A stretch of DNA of 64,000 bases. It comes from Vaginimicrobium propionicum. GTDB lineage: Bacteria > Actinomycetota > Actinomycetes > Propionibacteriales > Propionibacteriaceae. The stretch is taken from positions 930,001-994,000 of the forward strand of contig NZ_LT706985.1 in assembly GCF_900155645.1 (NCBI RefSeq), in the 5' to 3' direction. The notes under the pieces are model-generated. The model was not told the DNA's origin. It ran no database searches and was given only the letters and a program-made list of their open reading frames with translations. How positions within the stretch are numbered: the first letter of the stretch is position 1; every line of letters starts with the position of its first letter. This document shows, piece after piece, positions 30,234 to 42,619 of this stretch. Both the position numbers and the translations under genes were made by a program.

Positions 30234-31763
30234 ATGGATAGGGTTGATCAGCTAGAGGCGTTGAATCGAATTTCTGTTGGCCAGTGGGGGTTGTTCACTA
30301 CGGCACAAGCCCTGCGAGTTGGTTTTTCAAAAATGCAGCTATCTAGACTTGCTGAATATTTAGGTTTCTGGCGTATCAGAGAAGGCGTATACCAGATGCC
30401 AGGTTGGCCAGCAGGAGAAACTATTGAGATAAAGGCAAATTGGCTAGCCTTTGACCCAGAAAAAACTGCTGCTGAACGCTTAGATGATCCTTCTCCGGTA
30501 GCCGTCTCACATGAAAGCGCTTGCCTTATTTGGGGTATTGGAGATTTTCTCAGCCCAGAAATTTATTTCACTTCGCCTCAAAGAAGACAAACAAGACAAG
30601 AAAACGTAAAAATACACACCGCCAGTTTTCCTGGTAAAACAATCCACTACGTTGATTCCCTAGCGGTAACAAGCCCGCGACGCAGCCTAGAAGATGTAGC
30701 CAAAAGCAACAGATGGGACGACCAGCAGCTACGTTCAGCAATATTCGATGCGCTTAACAAAAAGATTCTCACAAACGGTGATGTATCTAAATCGAAAATC
30801 CTAAGCAGGCTCGCTCCTGAGTTAGCCGAACCTGCAAGCGACCAATCAGTACGAAGGTTATTGGCAAATGATGCCAAACGCCGAAACACAGATGTTAATG
30901 CTTCCTACACTCTCTTCCATCGAGCTTTGTTTTGCGATCGCCTTTGTCAGCTTTCAGACCAGTGGATACTTAAAGGCGGCACCGGAATGGTTCTGCGAGG
31001 TATCAGCACCAGAACTACCCGCGACCTTGATCTGACAAAGCCCAAGGGAAATAATCTACTCAAAGATGCTGCACAACTCGTAGAGCTAATGAACGGGCAA
31101 AAAGTCGGAAGATACACTTACCGAATCAAAATGCCAGAACACACGACCCCCGAAAATGTCGATACTTTGAAACTACACACAAAGATCCTTTACGGCGAAT
31201 CAATGCTGGATGTAGGTAGCTTCTCAATAGACGTAACCAATTCTCAACCGCTAGCGAAAGCACCTATAACTCAAACACTTTCGCGCGGAGACCAAGCGGT
31301 TATACCCGGGTACAGTTTCTACTTAAAAGTACGCATGTACCCCATAGAAAATCAGATTGCAGATAAAATCTGCGCACTCTATGAAAGCCATGCAAATCAA
31401 ACCTCAACACGTTTCAGAGATCTTTACGACCTAGCTTTACTAGGCAAAACAAAAGAATTCGATCTAAAGCTACTGGCTCAAGCGATACGCCAAGAAGCCC
31501 TCACTAGAAGCAATCTAAATCTCCCTGAAAAATTCATAGCCCCTTCGCCACACTGGCCTACCCAGTACAACAAAGTTATTTCAAAAACTAAAGGAACCGA
31601 CAAAGAACTCACTGACTTCGATGCCGCAATGCATGTAGTTTCTGACGCTTTTAATCCAGCCCTGGCCAACTACCACCAGCAAGCTAGCAGCAGAACTACC
31701 CGCCTAGATGAAATCCATCCTCACTCATGGCAAGAAACCGGAGAAATTGGCCGCACCGAGTAA
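30234..31763 (+). CDS. Single-chain AbiEi-like antitoxin / AbiEii-like nucleotidyltransferase toxin
   Basis: The 509-residue protein joins two parts normally made by separate genes. Residues 10-55 form a winged-helix DNA-binding region (GLFTTAQALRVGFSKMQLSRL, then EGVYQMPG). Residues 90-155 match the AbiEi C-terminal domain (SHESACLIWGIGDF, TSPQRR, TSPRRSLEDV). After a linker (about 195-215), residues 220-500 match AbiEii/AbiGii toxins: KGGTGMVLRG (247-256) and TTRDLDL (261-267) form the nucleotidyltransferase G-G-T/DxD site, YPIENQIADKICA (369-381) and RFRDLYDLALL (393-403) follow. All motifs look intact, so it is probably functional. The family gives abortive-infection defence. There is no frameshift between the parts and no separate partner gene nearby. 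The start is leaderless. Confidence 0.85.
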   Translation: MDRVDQLEALNRISVGQWGLFTTAQALRVGFSKMQLSRLAEYLGFWRIREGVYQMPGWPAGETIEIKANWLAFDPEKTAAERLDDPSPVAVSHESACLIWGIGDFLSPEIYFTSPQRRQTRQENVKIHTASFPGKTIHYVDSLAVTSPRRSLEDVAKSNRWDDQQLRSAIFDALNKKILTNGDVSKSKILSRLAPELAEPASDQSVRRLLANDAKRRNTDVNASYTLFHRALFCDRLCQLSDQWILKGGTGMVLRGISTRTTRDLDLTKPKGNNLLKDAAQLVELMNGQKVGRYTYRIKMPEHTTPENVDTLKLHTKILYGESMLDVGSFSIDVTNSQPLAKAPITQTLSRGDQAVIPGYSFYLKVRMYPIENQIADKICALYESHANQTSTRFRDLYDLALLGKTKEFDLKLLAQAIRQEALTRSNLNLPEKFIAPSPHWPTQYNKVISKTKGTDKELTDFDAAMHVVSDAFNPALANYHQQASSRTTRLDEIHPHSWQETGEIGRTE

Positions 31764-31812
31764 GTGCGAGTTCAAACGCTCTCACACGCGGAATTAAGCC
31801 TATGATCCCTGA

Positions 31813-32265
31813 ATGGTGCTTGTTCCTGATTCTTGGGTTGAATCGCTTAAGGCGTTCACAAATTATTTGATAGTTGCTGGATACAGTTTTGCGACGATAA
31901 GCACCCGGTACTATCAACTCTCGCAACTGCCAGAGCCTTCCCGGAAGGCGTAGAGGCAGCAAAGAACGAATCCTGCCTATCACAGAATCAATGGCCGAAC
32001 GACTCAGCTGGAAACAAGGGTGGGCGTTCCCGTCGCAACCAGACAACTCAAAACACATCACACCCGGCCACGTTGGAAAGATGATAAAAACTAACAGACG
32101 GGCGATGGACTCTTCACCAACTGCGACACAGGTTCGGAACAACTGTCTGGCAGCAGACACACGACCTGCTAACCGTGCAGACCTTGCTAGGGCACGAATC
32201 CCCGAGCCAGCAGATTTACCGCCAGAACAACGTCCTGGAGATGTACCCGAAGCACAGATCACAGA
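31813..32265 (+). pseudogene. Tyrosine recombinase (integrase) remnant
   Basis: Starts at ATG 31813 with an integrase core-binding domain (WVESLKAFTNYLIVAGYSF), stops in frame at 31953, and continues in other frames. LPITESMAERLSW...GWAFPSQ (about 31970-32060) and then the catalytic box WTLHQLRHRFGTT...LLTVQTLLGH (about 32105-32205) with the nucleophile Tyr in QQIYRQ. About 100-150 residues in the middle are missing and at least two frameshifts occur, so it cannot be active. It was probably the element's own integrase. Confidence 0.75.
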
Positions 32266-32946
32266 CGATAATGAAACCTACTCGCCAGTATTCGATGAGG
32301 ACGGCAATCAGCTCGACACCACCAGAACTGAGCGCATACTCGAGCTGAACAAGGCGGCAGCCGACTACTTCGCATGCAACTACAGCACAGACCCAGCCGC
32401 TTATATTGCTTCACGCTTTGGCAGTGACCTCAAAAATGATCCACGCTTCAATATCGACTACGCCCCACCAGGATGGGACAACCTCACCCGCCGCTTACAA
32501 ACAACCATGAACGCCAGCAAGGACGAACTCGTTGATGCCGGACTAGCCAAATACTCCTCTCGTGGAACACTCATAGACGTATTCCGCGACCGCGTAACAA
32601 TCGCAATGAGCGACGGAGACAAGATCTTAGGCTTCACAGGCAGAGCAAACCCCGCAGACAAACGCGCACCAAAATACCTAAATACACCCGCCACAAAAGT
32701 CTTCACCAAGGGCAACTATTTATACGGCGCAGACCAGCTCAACTCGGACGCGACTCCGGTACATGCGAAGGCCCGCTAGACACAATAGCGATCACCCTAA
32801 ACGGAGACAAGAACACCACCGGACTAGCCCAAAACAAAACCATTGGCATGGCCCCCAAAGGCACCGCGCTAACACATGCTCAAGTAGCTAAACTCTCAAA
32901 GCGTTTTACTGAAAACCCTCTCCTAGTCCTAGCAACAGACAACTGA
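32226..32946 (+). pseudogene. DnaG-type primase/Toprim fragment of a mobile element
   Basis: Decoded residues match the catalytic core of Toprim primase domains found in actinobacterial relaxase-type proteins: ELNKAAADYF, RFNIDYAPPGWDNLTRRL, SSRGTLIDVFRDRV, GFTGRANP...KYLNTPATKVFTKGNYLYG. A one-base deletion near 32767 shifts the frame; beyond it EGPLDTIAIT, MAPKGTALT and LLVLATDN are recognisable, where the DxD of the Toprim site begins. The IS3 element interrupts directly after TDN, and its first bases supply the stop codon. Both ends of the original, probably very large, gene are missing. Confidence 0.7.
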
Positions 32947-33010
32947 GGTTACCCTGCATTTGTGGACACCTGAGTTAGCGGGATTGGTTCCCGCGTGAAA
33001 GGGTGCCGTT

Positions 33011-33331
33011 ATGGCAGGAGTAGGAAAGACCCGGCGTAGGTTCACGCCGGAATATCGTGAAGAGGCCGCTCGTTTGGTCGTCGACACTGGAAGACCGATC
33101 GCGCATGTCGCACGAGAGCTCGGTTTGGGTGAACAGCTCTTGGGTAAATGGGTGCGCAAGTACCGGCAGGAACAGGGAAACGAGCCGACTGGCGAGTTGT
33201 CTGTGGATGAGCGGGTTGAGCTCAAACGGTTACGGCGTGAGGTTCAAGAGCTGAAAAAGGACAACGCGTTTTTGGGAAAAGCAGCAGCCTTCTTCGCGTC
33301 GAAGCAACCACCTGCGAACGGTTTGAGCTAA
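33011..33331 (+). CDS. IS3-family transposase OrfA
   Basis: DNA-binding half of the transposase, 106 residues: helix-turn-helix (FTPEYREEAARLVVDTG...IAHVARELGLGEQLLGKW) and a leucine-zipper-like tail (VELKRLRREVQELKKDNAFL). Near the end the bases G GGA AAA (33274-33280) form a classic -1 slippery heptamer in the correct phase. The -1 frame beyond it reads EATTCERFELMEQEK and runs into OrfB, so an OrfAB fusion made by frameshifting is likely. Confidence 0.9.
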   Translation: MAGVGKTRRRFTPEYREEAARLVVDTGRPIAHVARELGLGEQLLGKWVRKYRQEQGNEPTGELSVDERVELKRLRREVQELKKDNAFLGKAAAFFASKQPPANGLS

Positions 33332-34224
33332 TGGAACAGGAGAAGGCAAACTTCGAGATCACACGCATGGCTCGGCTGTTAGAGGTGTCACGGTCAGGCT
33401 ATTACGCCTGGGTCAAGCGACGGAAAACGGGGCCGTCTCCACGAGCGCAGAAACAGGCCATACTTGACCAGAAAGTCCGCGAGTTTCATGCCGATTCCGA
33501 TGGTGTTTACGGGGCACCCAGGATCACGGCTGATTTTCACGCTGAAGGCACGCAGGTGAATGTGAAAACAGTGGCGGCATCCATGCGCCGACAAGGCCTT
33601 GAAGGCATTTCACCACGCGGATTCACCCCAGTGACGACAATTCCTGGGATCCCGACTCATGCGATTTTTGACCGTGTCAAACGGGTGTGGGATACCGGAA
33701 AACTCAACACAGTGTGGATCTCGGACATCACCTATTTACGTACTGGCGAGGGCTGGCTCTACCTGTGTGTCGTTCGTGATGGCTGTTCACGTCGCGTCTT
33801 GGGATGGGCCATGGACAGCCACCAAGATGCCGACCTGGTTGAACGCGCATTGGTGATGGCCAAAACTTTACGCGGCGATTTCCCCGGCCGCGTCATCTTC
33901 CATGCTGATCGCGGCACTCAATACACCTCCGAGCAGTTATACAAAGCCACTAAGCGACTTAGCATCGATCAATCGATGGGCCGCACTGGCGTGTGCTACG
34001 ACAACGCGATGGCAGAATCCTTCTGGTCAACGCTGAAAAACGAGTTCTACAACCGTTTCACATGGCCGACACGAGCCGATGCCAGACAAGGCGTCGCCCG
34101 CTGGATCGAAGTCACCTACAATCGCACACGCCGACACTCATCAATCGGCTACCTCCGCCCAGTCGAATACGAAACCAACCTGGAAAAACAAGAACAAACA
34201 CACCAACAACCACAAGCAGCATAA
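33331..34224 (+). CDS. IS3-family transposase OrfB (DDE integrase)
   Basis: Catalytic half of 297 residues with an rve fold. The DDE triad is intact: Asp in WISDITYLRTG, Asp in FHADRGTQYTS, and Glu in NAMAESFWSTLKNE with the usual 35-residue spacing. The ATG overlaps the OrfA stop codon (TAATG), which allows coupled translation; the productive transposase is probably the frameshifted OrfAB fusion. Both frames look intact, so the element may still be mobile. Confidence 0.93.
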   Translation: MEQEKANFEITRMARLLEVSRSGYYAWVKRRKTGPSPRAQKQAILDQKVREFHADSDGVYGAPRITADFHAEGTQVNVKTVAASMRRQGLEGISPRGFTPVTTIPGIPTHAIFDRVKRVWDTGKLNTVWISDITYLRTGEGWLYLCVVRDGCSRRVLGWAMDSHQDADLVERALVMAKTLRGDFPGRVIFHADRGTQYTSEQLYKATKRLSIDQSMGRTGVCYDNAMAESFWSTLKNEFYNRFTWPTRADARQGVARWIEVTYNRTRRHSSIGYLRPVEYETNLEKQEQTHQQPQAA

Positions 34225-34346
34225 GCGGGACGTGTCCACAACTTGCGGTCAACCACACTATCTTTTACCTGGTATCGAGCGTGACGGTGGTGTTTCTCGC
34301 TAGCTTGTTAGCTCGCTAAACGGTTTTCTTGGTGTCTTAGTAGGTT

Positions 34347-35310
34347 TTAGTAGGTTATTTGTTCCTTTTCTAGCGCGGCTGGGGAGGTTCCTAGGCCGCG
34401 TCGGGTGGCTTCGGTTAGGCCGTAACCTAGCGTGGCGAGTTCCGTTAGGCCTTGGAGTGTTTCGTTCCAGCTGGCTTTGGTGTATTTAGCGCTTGGTTGG
34501 CAGGTGGGGTCATCTGGGTCGCTGTATGCGGCAAGGCTCCGCCAACCTGCTTTAACGGCTGTCTGGCGGGTGTTTTCGCTTGTTTTGCCGGTAGACCAGA
34601 TACCCGCGAGACGTTTAGTACAAGCCGCGATCATGTCGTATTCGGTGGTGTTCACGTTTTTTACTTGCCCTTGCTGGACACCCGCTAACCGTACCGGGTC
34701 TAGGTGTGTCTCGGTGGTTAGCTGCGCGATAGACCAACCGGCTAGGGCTAGGGCTTGAAGTCGTCTGGTAGCTCCCACAGCTGGCTTAAAATCGGCCCAC
34801 TCTAGGGTGGTTGCGAGGTGATGCTGCCGGGCGGTGACGTGGTTTAGTTTCCCGGTGAGCACGTCACGTAGTTTGCTGGGGCTGATCTCAGTGGGTTCAG
34901 CGATAACGGTTTGCTTGATACCAGATGCTAAATATTTTTTACTCGATTACGATATGGTTCGGCACTAAATTCCCGGTCGTATTCCCTGATCTGACGGCAG
35001 CTGAGTTGCATTATCGCGGCTTGTGTTGCTCGTTGAACCCGTTGTGCTTGCCCGGTGATGATTCTTTTCAGGGTTCGGGTACTGATGCCGCTAGTGCCTG
35101 CGGCAGCCTCAAGACTTACCCCGGAGGCTTGTATTTTTTCTAGCCTCAACCTCGATAGTTCAGCATCAACGAGGCTCCCCAGTACGGTTCGGTGTTTGTT
35201 CCAGCGGCGCACCGCCCGCACACACCCCGCACAACGACACCCACAACGGTAACCAATTGTGTCGCGTGATGATGTTTACGTTCGTGCCCACAAGTGGCTA
35301 TGACCGTCAT
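34347..35310 (-). pseudogene. Actinobacterial HTH protein of mobile elements, frameshifted
   Basis: Three pieces on the minus strand make one gene of about 320 codons. ATG 35310 opens with TCGHERKHHH; after a frameshift near 35258 it continues DTIGYRCGCRCAGCVRAVRRW (Cys-rich start) and a helix-turn-helix-like part (SGISTRTLKRIITGQ) to a stop at 34928. A second frameshift near 34930 restores the frame: ASGIKQTVIAEPTEISPSK, then GATRRLQALALAGWSIAQL and a C-terminal domain to 34347. This layout resembles a family I recall from actinobacterial prophages and integrative elements. Its function is unknown. Confidence 0.55.
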
Positions 35311-35334
35311 AAATTTTTCCCCTTCAATCAGCGG

Positions 35335-35558
35335 TTAGTTGTTTTGTAGAACTTTTATGCGTCTTCGTAGACTGGCGGGCATAGGTGCCCGATTTTCTGG
35401 TGGCACGGGTGGACGGTCGCGTTCAGCTCGATGCAGGAGTTGATCAAGTGACGGTGGTGGTGCGAGCGGTAGCGACTTGATGCGGTAAGCGACCAGACCC
35501 GTCAAATTCTGCACGGTTTCTGGTAGCCGGTTACCGGCAAGCGTGGCTTTCAACCGGG
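35335..35558 (-). pseudogene. C-terminal remnant of an unidentified island gene
   Basis: The frame runs from the edge of the right repeat (35558) to a stop at 35335 and encodes a Pro-rich tail (NLTGLVAYRIKSLPLAPPP, then PPVPPENRAPMP). Such tails occur at the ends of replication or helicase-like proteins of actinobacterial mobile elements, but I cannot name the family. Its 5' part was lost at the junction with the coaE fragment; the open frame that reads further back enters antisense coaE sequence by chance. Confidence 0.4.
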
Positions 35559-35818
35559 TGGACGATAGCGTTGAGGTCGGCACGCGCTTCATCATCATTA
35601 AAGACCACATCTGCTAACCACTTGCGGTCAATTTCCCCGTCTGAACCGATGACCGAACGGGAAAACCGTTTGACTATGCGCTCAAAACCAGGCGTACCAT
35701 TCTCAACGACTCGTCTGGCCAAAACGTCCGCGTCAACGATGTGGGCACCAAGGCTAGCAAACCGCTTAGCGACCACGCTCTTGCCAGAGGCGACTCCGCC
35801 GGTTAATCCGATAATCAT
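35559..35818 (-). pseudogene. coaE: Dephospho-CoA kinase, 5' fragment
   Basis: First 86 codons of coaE (P-loop LTGGVASGKSVVAKRF to DLNAIVHP), ending at the island junction at 35559. Identical to the complete copy except for seven bases, including Ile to Val in the P-loop region. The upstream -10 box and leaderless start are also copied, so a short truncated peptide may still be made. Confidence 0.9.
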
Positions 35819-36174
35819 GCGCCCACTTTAACCCGAAATTATTGGTTACAGGCGATCAGGCAATCAGCTTAGCTGCATCATGGGCTAACGACAGCGCGGC
35901 AGCATGGACGCCAACACCCCAACCGCGCGGTTGGTAGTCCACCTCGGCTAACGAGTCAGCGGTGAAAAGCAACTGCCCGAAAGCGATATTTCGAAAATTG
36001 GCGCAAGCGGCGAATGCTGAGCATTCCATTTCGACAACATCACAACCTTCTTCGCGTCGATGGGCAATCATTTGCTCGGTTTCTCGATAAAAACCATCAG
36101 TTGTCCAGGTGGTTACCGGCTTAGCTTGGAAACCGGCAGTATTTATTGCTTGGGTAACGGCGTCATTAATCATT
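35559..36174. repeat. Right 616-bp direct repeat flanking the island
   Basis: Same-orientation partner of 29298-29913 with no gaps. Its left edge meets island sequence at 35558 and its right edge continues into the complete phosphorylase gene. See the left copy for the count of differences. Confidence 0.9.
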
Positions 36175-36617
36175 GGGTTAGTGGTTATCCATCGGGCAGC
36201 TTCGAGGTAGTGATAGCTGGCACCTTCATCGCGCAGAGCACGTACCGGAACTAAAAATTCGCCTTCCTCAAAGTCATGCAAAGTGCCACAAGAACCCACT
36301 GCGATTATTTTCTTAGCTCCACGTTGAATAAGATTCTCCATGAGAATCAAGGCGGCTGGTGCTCCAATTGGGGTTTTCGCTAAACCTATTCCTTGCTCTA
36401 ACTTCCAAACCGGGTAGCGGTCTGTTACCAGATCGATATCACCAATTTTCTGCGCCTTGTTATCCTCCACATAACGATTTATTTGTTCGCCAATGATCGC
36501 CATTATCATGACTGAAGGAACCAAAAAATCGTTCGAACTTTTCTGCTTATGCGCAGTTATGACATCTAAAGTTTCGTCATCACGATCTAATATCGGCCAC
36601 TGACCCAAATACAACAC
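35856..36617 (-). CDS. Nucleoside phosphorylase (PNP/UDP family), complete copy
   Basis: Phosphorolytic nucleosidase-type enzyme of about 253 residues. Seen: GLAKTPIGAPAA and GSCGTLHDF (phosphate and base site), TTDGFYRE, and the ribose-binding VVEMECSAFAACA near the C-terminus. The nucleoside used cannot be told. GTG 36617 is preferred: TACGCT lies at -12 to -7, and the length then fits the family; an open frame reaches 36749 but that part is low-complexity. The last 319 coding bases lie in the right repeat. The gene sits just beyond the rRNA operon terminators. Confidence 0.8.
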   Translation of the reverse strand: MLYLGQWPILDRDDETLDVITAHKQKSSNDFLVPSVMIMAIIGEQINRYVEDNKAQKIGDIDLVTDRYPVWKLEQGIGLAKTPIGAPAALILMENLIQRGAKKIIAVGSCGTLHDFEEGEFLVPVRALRDEGASYHYLEAARWITTNPMINDAVTQAINTAGFQAKPVTTWTTDGFYRETEQMIAHRREEGCDVVEMECSAFAACANFRNIAFGQLLFTADSLAEVDYQPRGWGVGVHAAALSLAHDAAKLIA

Positions 36618-36837
36618 ACCTAAAGCGTAGCTGGAAGAGCCAGTAGGTATCTGGACTTGGGTTGACTCGGCGATTGTCACGTGTATTTGGTTGGTTGTTT
36701 TCACGCGAGTCGTGGCTGTGTGACTACCCGTGTTCACACGTGAACACACAAAACAAAAAAATTAAAGAAACCAAACCAAACAAAACACAAGCAAGCAAAA
36801 CCACACACTCGCCTGATTTTGGGCATAAAAAATATTT

Positions 36838-36945
36838 TGGTGGCCGCCAAATACTCAACTAAAACCGAGTACTCGACAACCACCAACAAAAAAAATTGTT
36901 TGGCAGGTAACAGTAAAAACCACTACCTACCAAACAATCAAAAAA
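36838..36945 (-). terminator. Tandem terminators of the rRNA operon
   Basis: On the minus strand, directly after 5S rRNA: first hairpin with 15-base arms (36924-36938 and 36895-36909, one G-U pair) followed by eight T residues. Second hairpin with 19-base arms (36885-36867 and 36856-36838) closed with G-U pairs and followed by AAAATATTTTTT. The rest of the 337-base gap up to the phosphorylase start (about 36660-36837) is A-rich low-complexity sequence without a gene. Confidence 0.85.
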
Positions 36946-36954
36946 AATTTATAG

Positions 36955-37072
36955 TGTCCGGCAGCGTCTTACTCTCCCACAAGCCCACGCTTGCAGTACC
37001 ATCAGCGCTGAATAGCTTAACTACCGGGTTCGGAATGGGACCGGGTGTTTCCTAAACGCTATAACCACCGAA
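36955..37072 (-). rRNA. rrf: 5S ribosomal RNA
   Basis: The minus strand reads CGGTGGTTATAGCG, then CCCGGTCCCATTCCGAACCCGG, GTAGTTAAGC and the closing GACGCTGCCGGAC, all typical of actinobacterial 5S rRNA. Ends are estimated to within a few bases. It lies about 85 bases after 23S. Confidence 0.93.
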
Positions 37073-37156
37073 ACACTAAAACCTATGCACTTATAAAAAC
37101 CCATGTAACCGGGTTTACTGTCATGAAACAACACAGTGGACGCGAACAAAAACTTA

Positions 37157-40236
<3,080 letters not shown>

Positions 40237-40414
40237 CACAAAACAAATTACAAAGATGCTCGCGTCCACTATGAAGTTACAAAACAACAAACCCAAAAAC
40301 CCAAACAAACCAAAATCCATCCAGGCCACAGGCAAAGAAGCCAACCAAAAACAGGCCAACCCCTCAAAACCCAACAGCGTACCCCTGATCCACGCCCAAA
40401 ATGATTGTTAAACT

Positions 40415-41940
<1,526 letters not shown>

Positions 41941-42264
41941 AAAACAGAAAGAAAAAAACCCAGCAAACAAAAACTGGACAAAATCAATCCAAAAACCACA
42001 CAACCCAACCACACCCACAACCCAAAAAGGTCACAAACACAACCAGGCCATGCAGAAAAGAACATGAACCAAAAGCACGCTATTGAGTTCAAAAAAGTCA
42101 ACCACACAAAACCACCACAACCAAAACAGCCACAGCAGCAAAGGAGGCTAAAACAACGCAAGACTCAAAACCAGGTATTAAAACCGATTCGTCGATCAAG
42201 GTTGCGCTGAACTTAACAGTTTCTCTACCTAAAGAAGAATAGGAACCGAAAAAACAGCTCTATC

Positions 42265-42293
42265 AGCCTAGCCAGATCATTTACCTCTGTCAA
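42265..42293 (-). promoter_or_regulatory. rRNA operon promoter
   Basis: On the minus strand TTGACA (42293-42288), a 17-base spacer, and TAGGCT (42270-42265). This is a near-consensus core promoter about 320 bases before the 16S start. The leader between (41941-42264) is low-complexity and has no gene. A weaker pair (TTGATC, 16 bases, TACCTG) lies nearer the 16S. The remaining 290 bases toward the capA-like promoter hold only a 14-bp palindrome at 42366-42379. Confidence 0.8.
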
Positions 42294-42585
42294 GTCCATT
42301 ATTTAATTTTCTATCTGTCACCTTGAACTCCCGTTTAAGGCGACTCGTCCAACTTTAGTAAATCTGGACTTAAAAGTCCAATCAAGTAGATCTACCGACT
42401 AGGCAAGGCAATCCAGTACGAATGCCTTCTTAATCGACGACTTGATGCAACTTGCAGTCAGACGTTTTAGCTTTCTGAAATGAATGCCTGACACCGTAAT
42501 TTATCGGCGCTGGCTTGGGCTTTCGCCTCACTCAGACAGCTCGACATACGTTAGACTAACCAAGCAAAAAATTCAAAATCGAACT

Positions 42586-42613
42586 TTGCAAGTCAGTTGC
42601 CACAGGGTATCTT
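42586..42613 (+). promoter_or_regulatory. Leaderless promoter of the CapA-like gene
   Basis: TTGCAA (42586-42591), a 16-base spacer and TATCTT (42608-42613), which ends six bases before the ATG at 42620. No ribosome binding site is present. Confidence 0.65.
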
Positions 42614-42619
42614 CATGGC

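Larger units (their letters stand above)
32944..34257 (+). mobile_element. IS3-family insertion sequence
   Basis: About 1314 bp. The ends begin TGAGGTTACC (left) and TGTGGTTGACC (right, reverse complement); over the first 26 bases I count 19 matches, ending in a shared TTGTGGACAC. The two overlapping transposase frames lie inside. The flanking triplets and tetramers differ (left CAAC, right CTAT), so no target duplication is visible. This suggests a deletion or recombination next to the element after insertion. Confidence 0.85.

Noticed and set aside
31696-32262. Minus-strand open frame of 188 codons inside the island
   Set aside because: It is antisense to the integrase remnant, whose motifs (LRHRF, LLGH) are clear on the plus strand, and its translation resembles no family.
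29914-35558. CRISPR array or attachment sites of a site-specific integration
   Set aside because: No regularly spaced repeats exist, and the borders are long diverged homologous repeats rather than short identical attachment sites next to a tRNA.
36618-36749. Longer start for the nucleoside phosphorylase
   Set aside because: The extra 44 residues are Thr-rich, unlike the family, and come from low-complexity sequence; GTG 36617 has a -10 box in the leaderless position.
42366-42379. Palindrome GGACTTAAAAGTCC between the rRNA and capA-like promoters
   Set aside because: It lies about 75 bases upstream of the rRNA -35 box and over 200 bases from the other promoter; with one copy and no partner protein nearby I see no support for a function.
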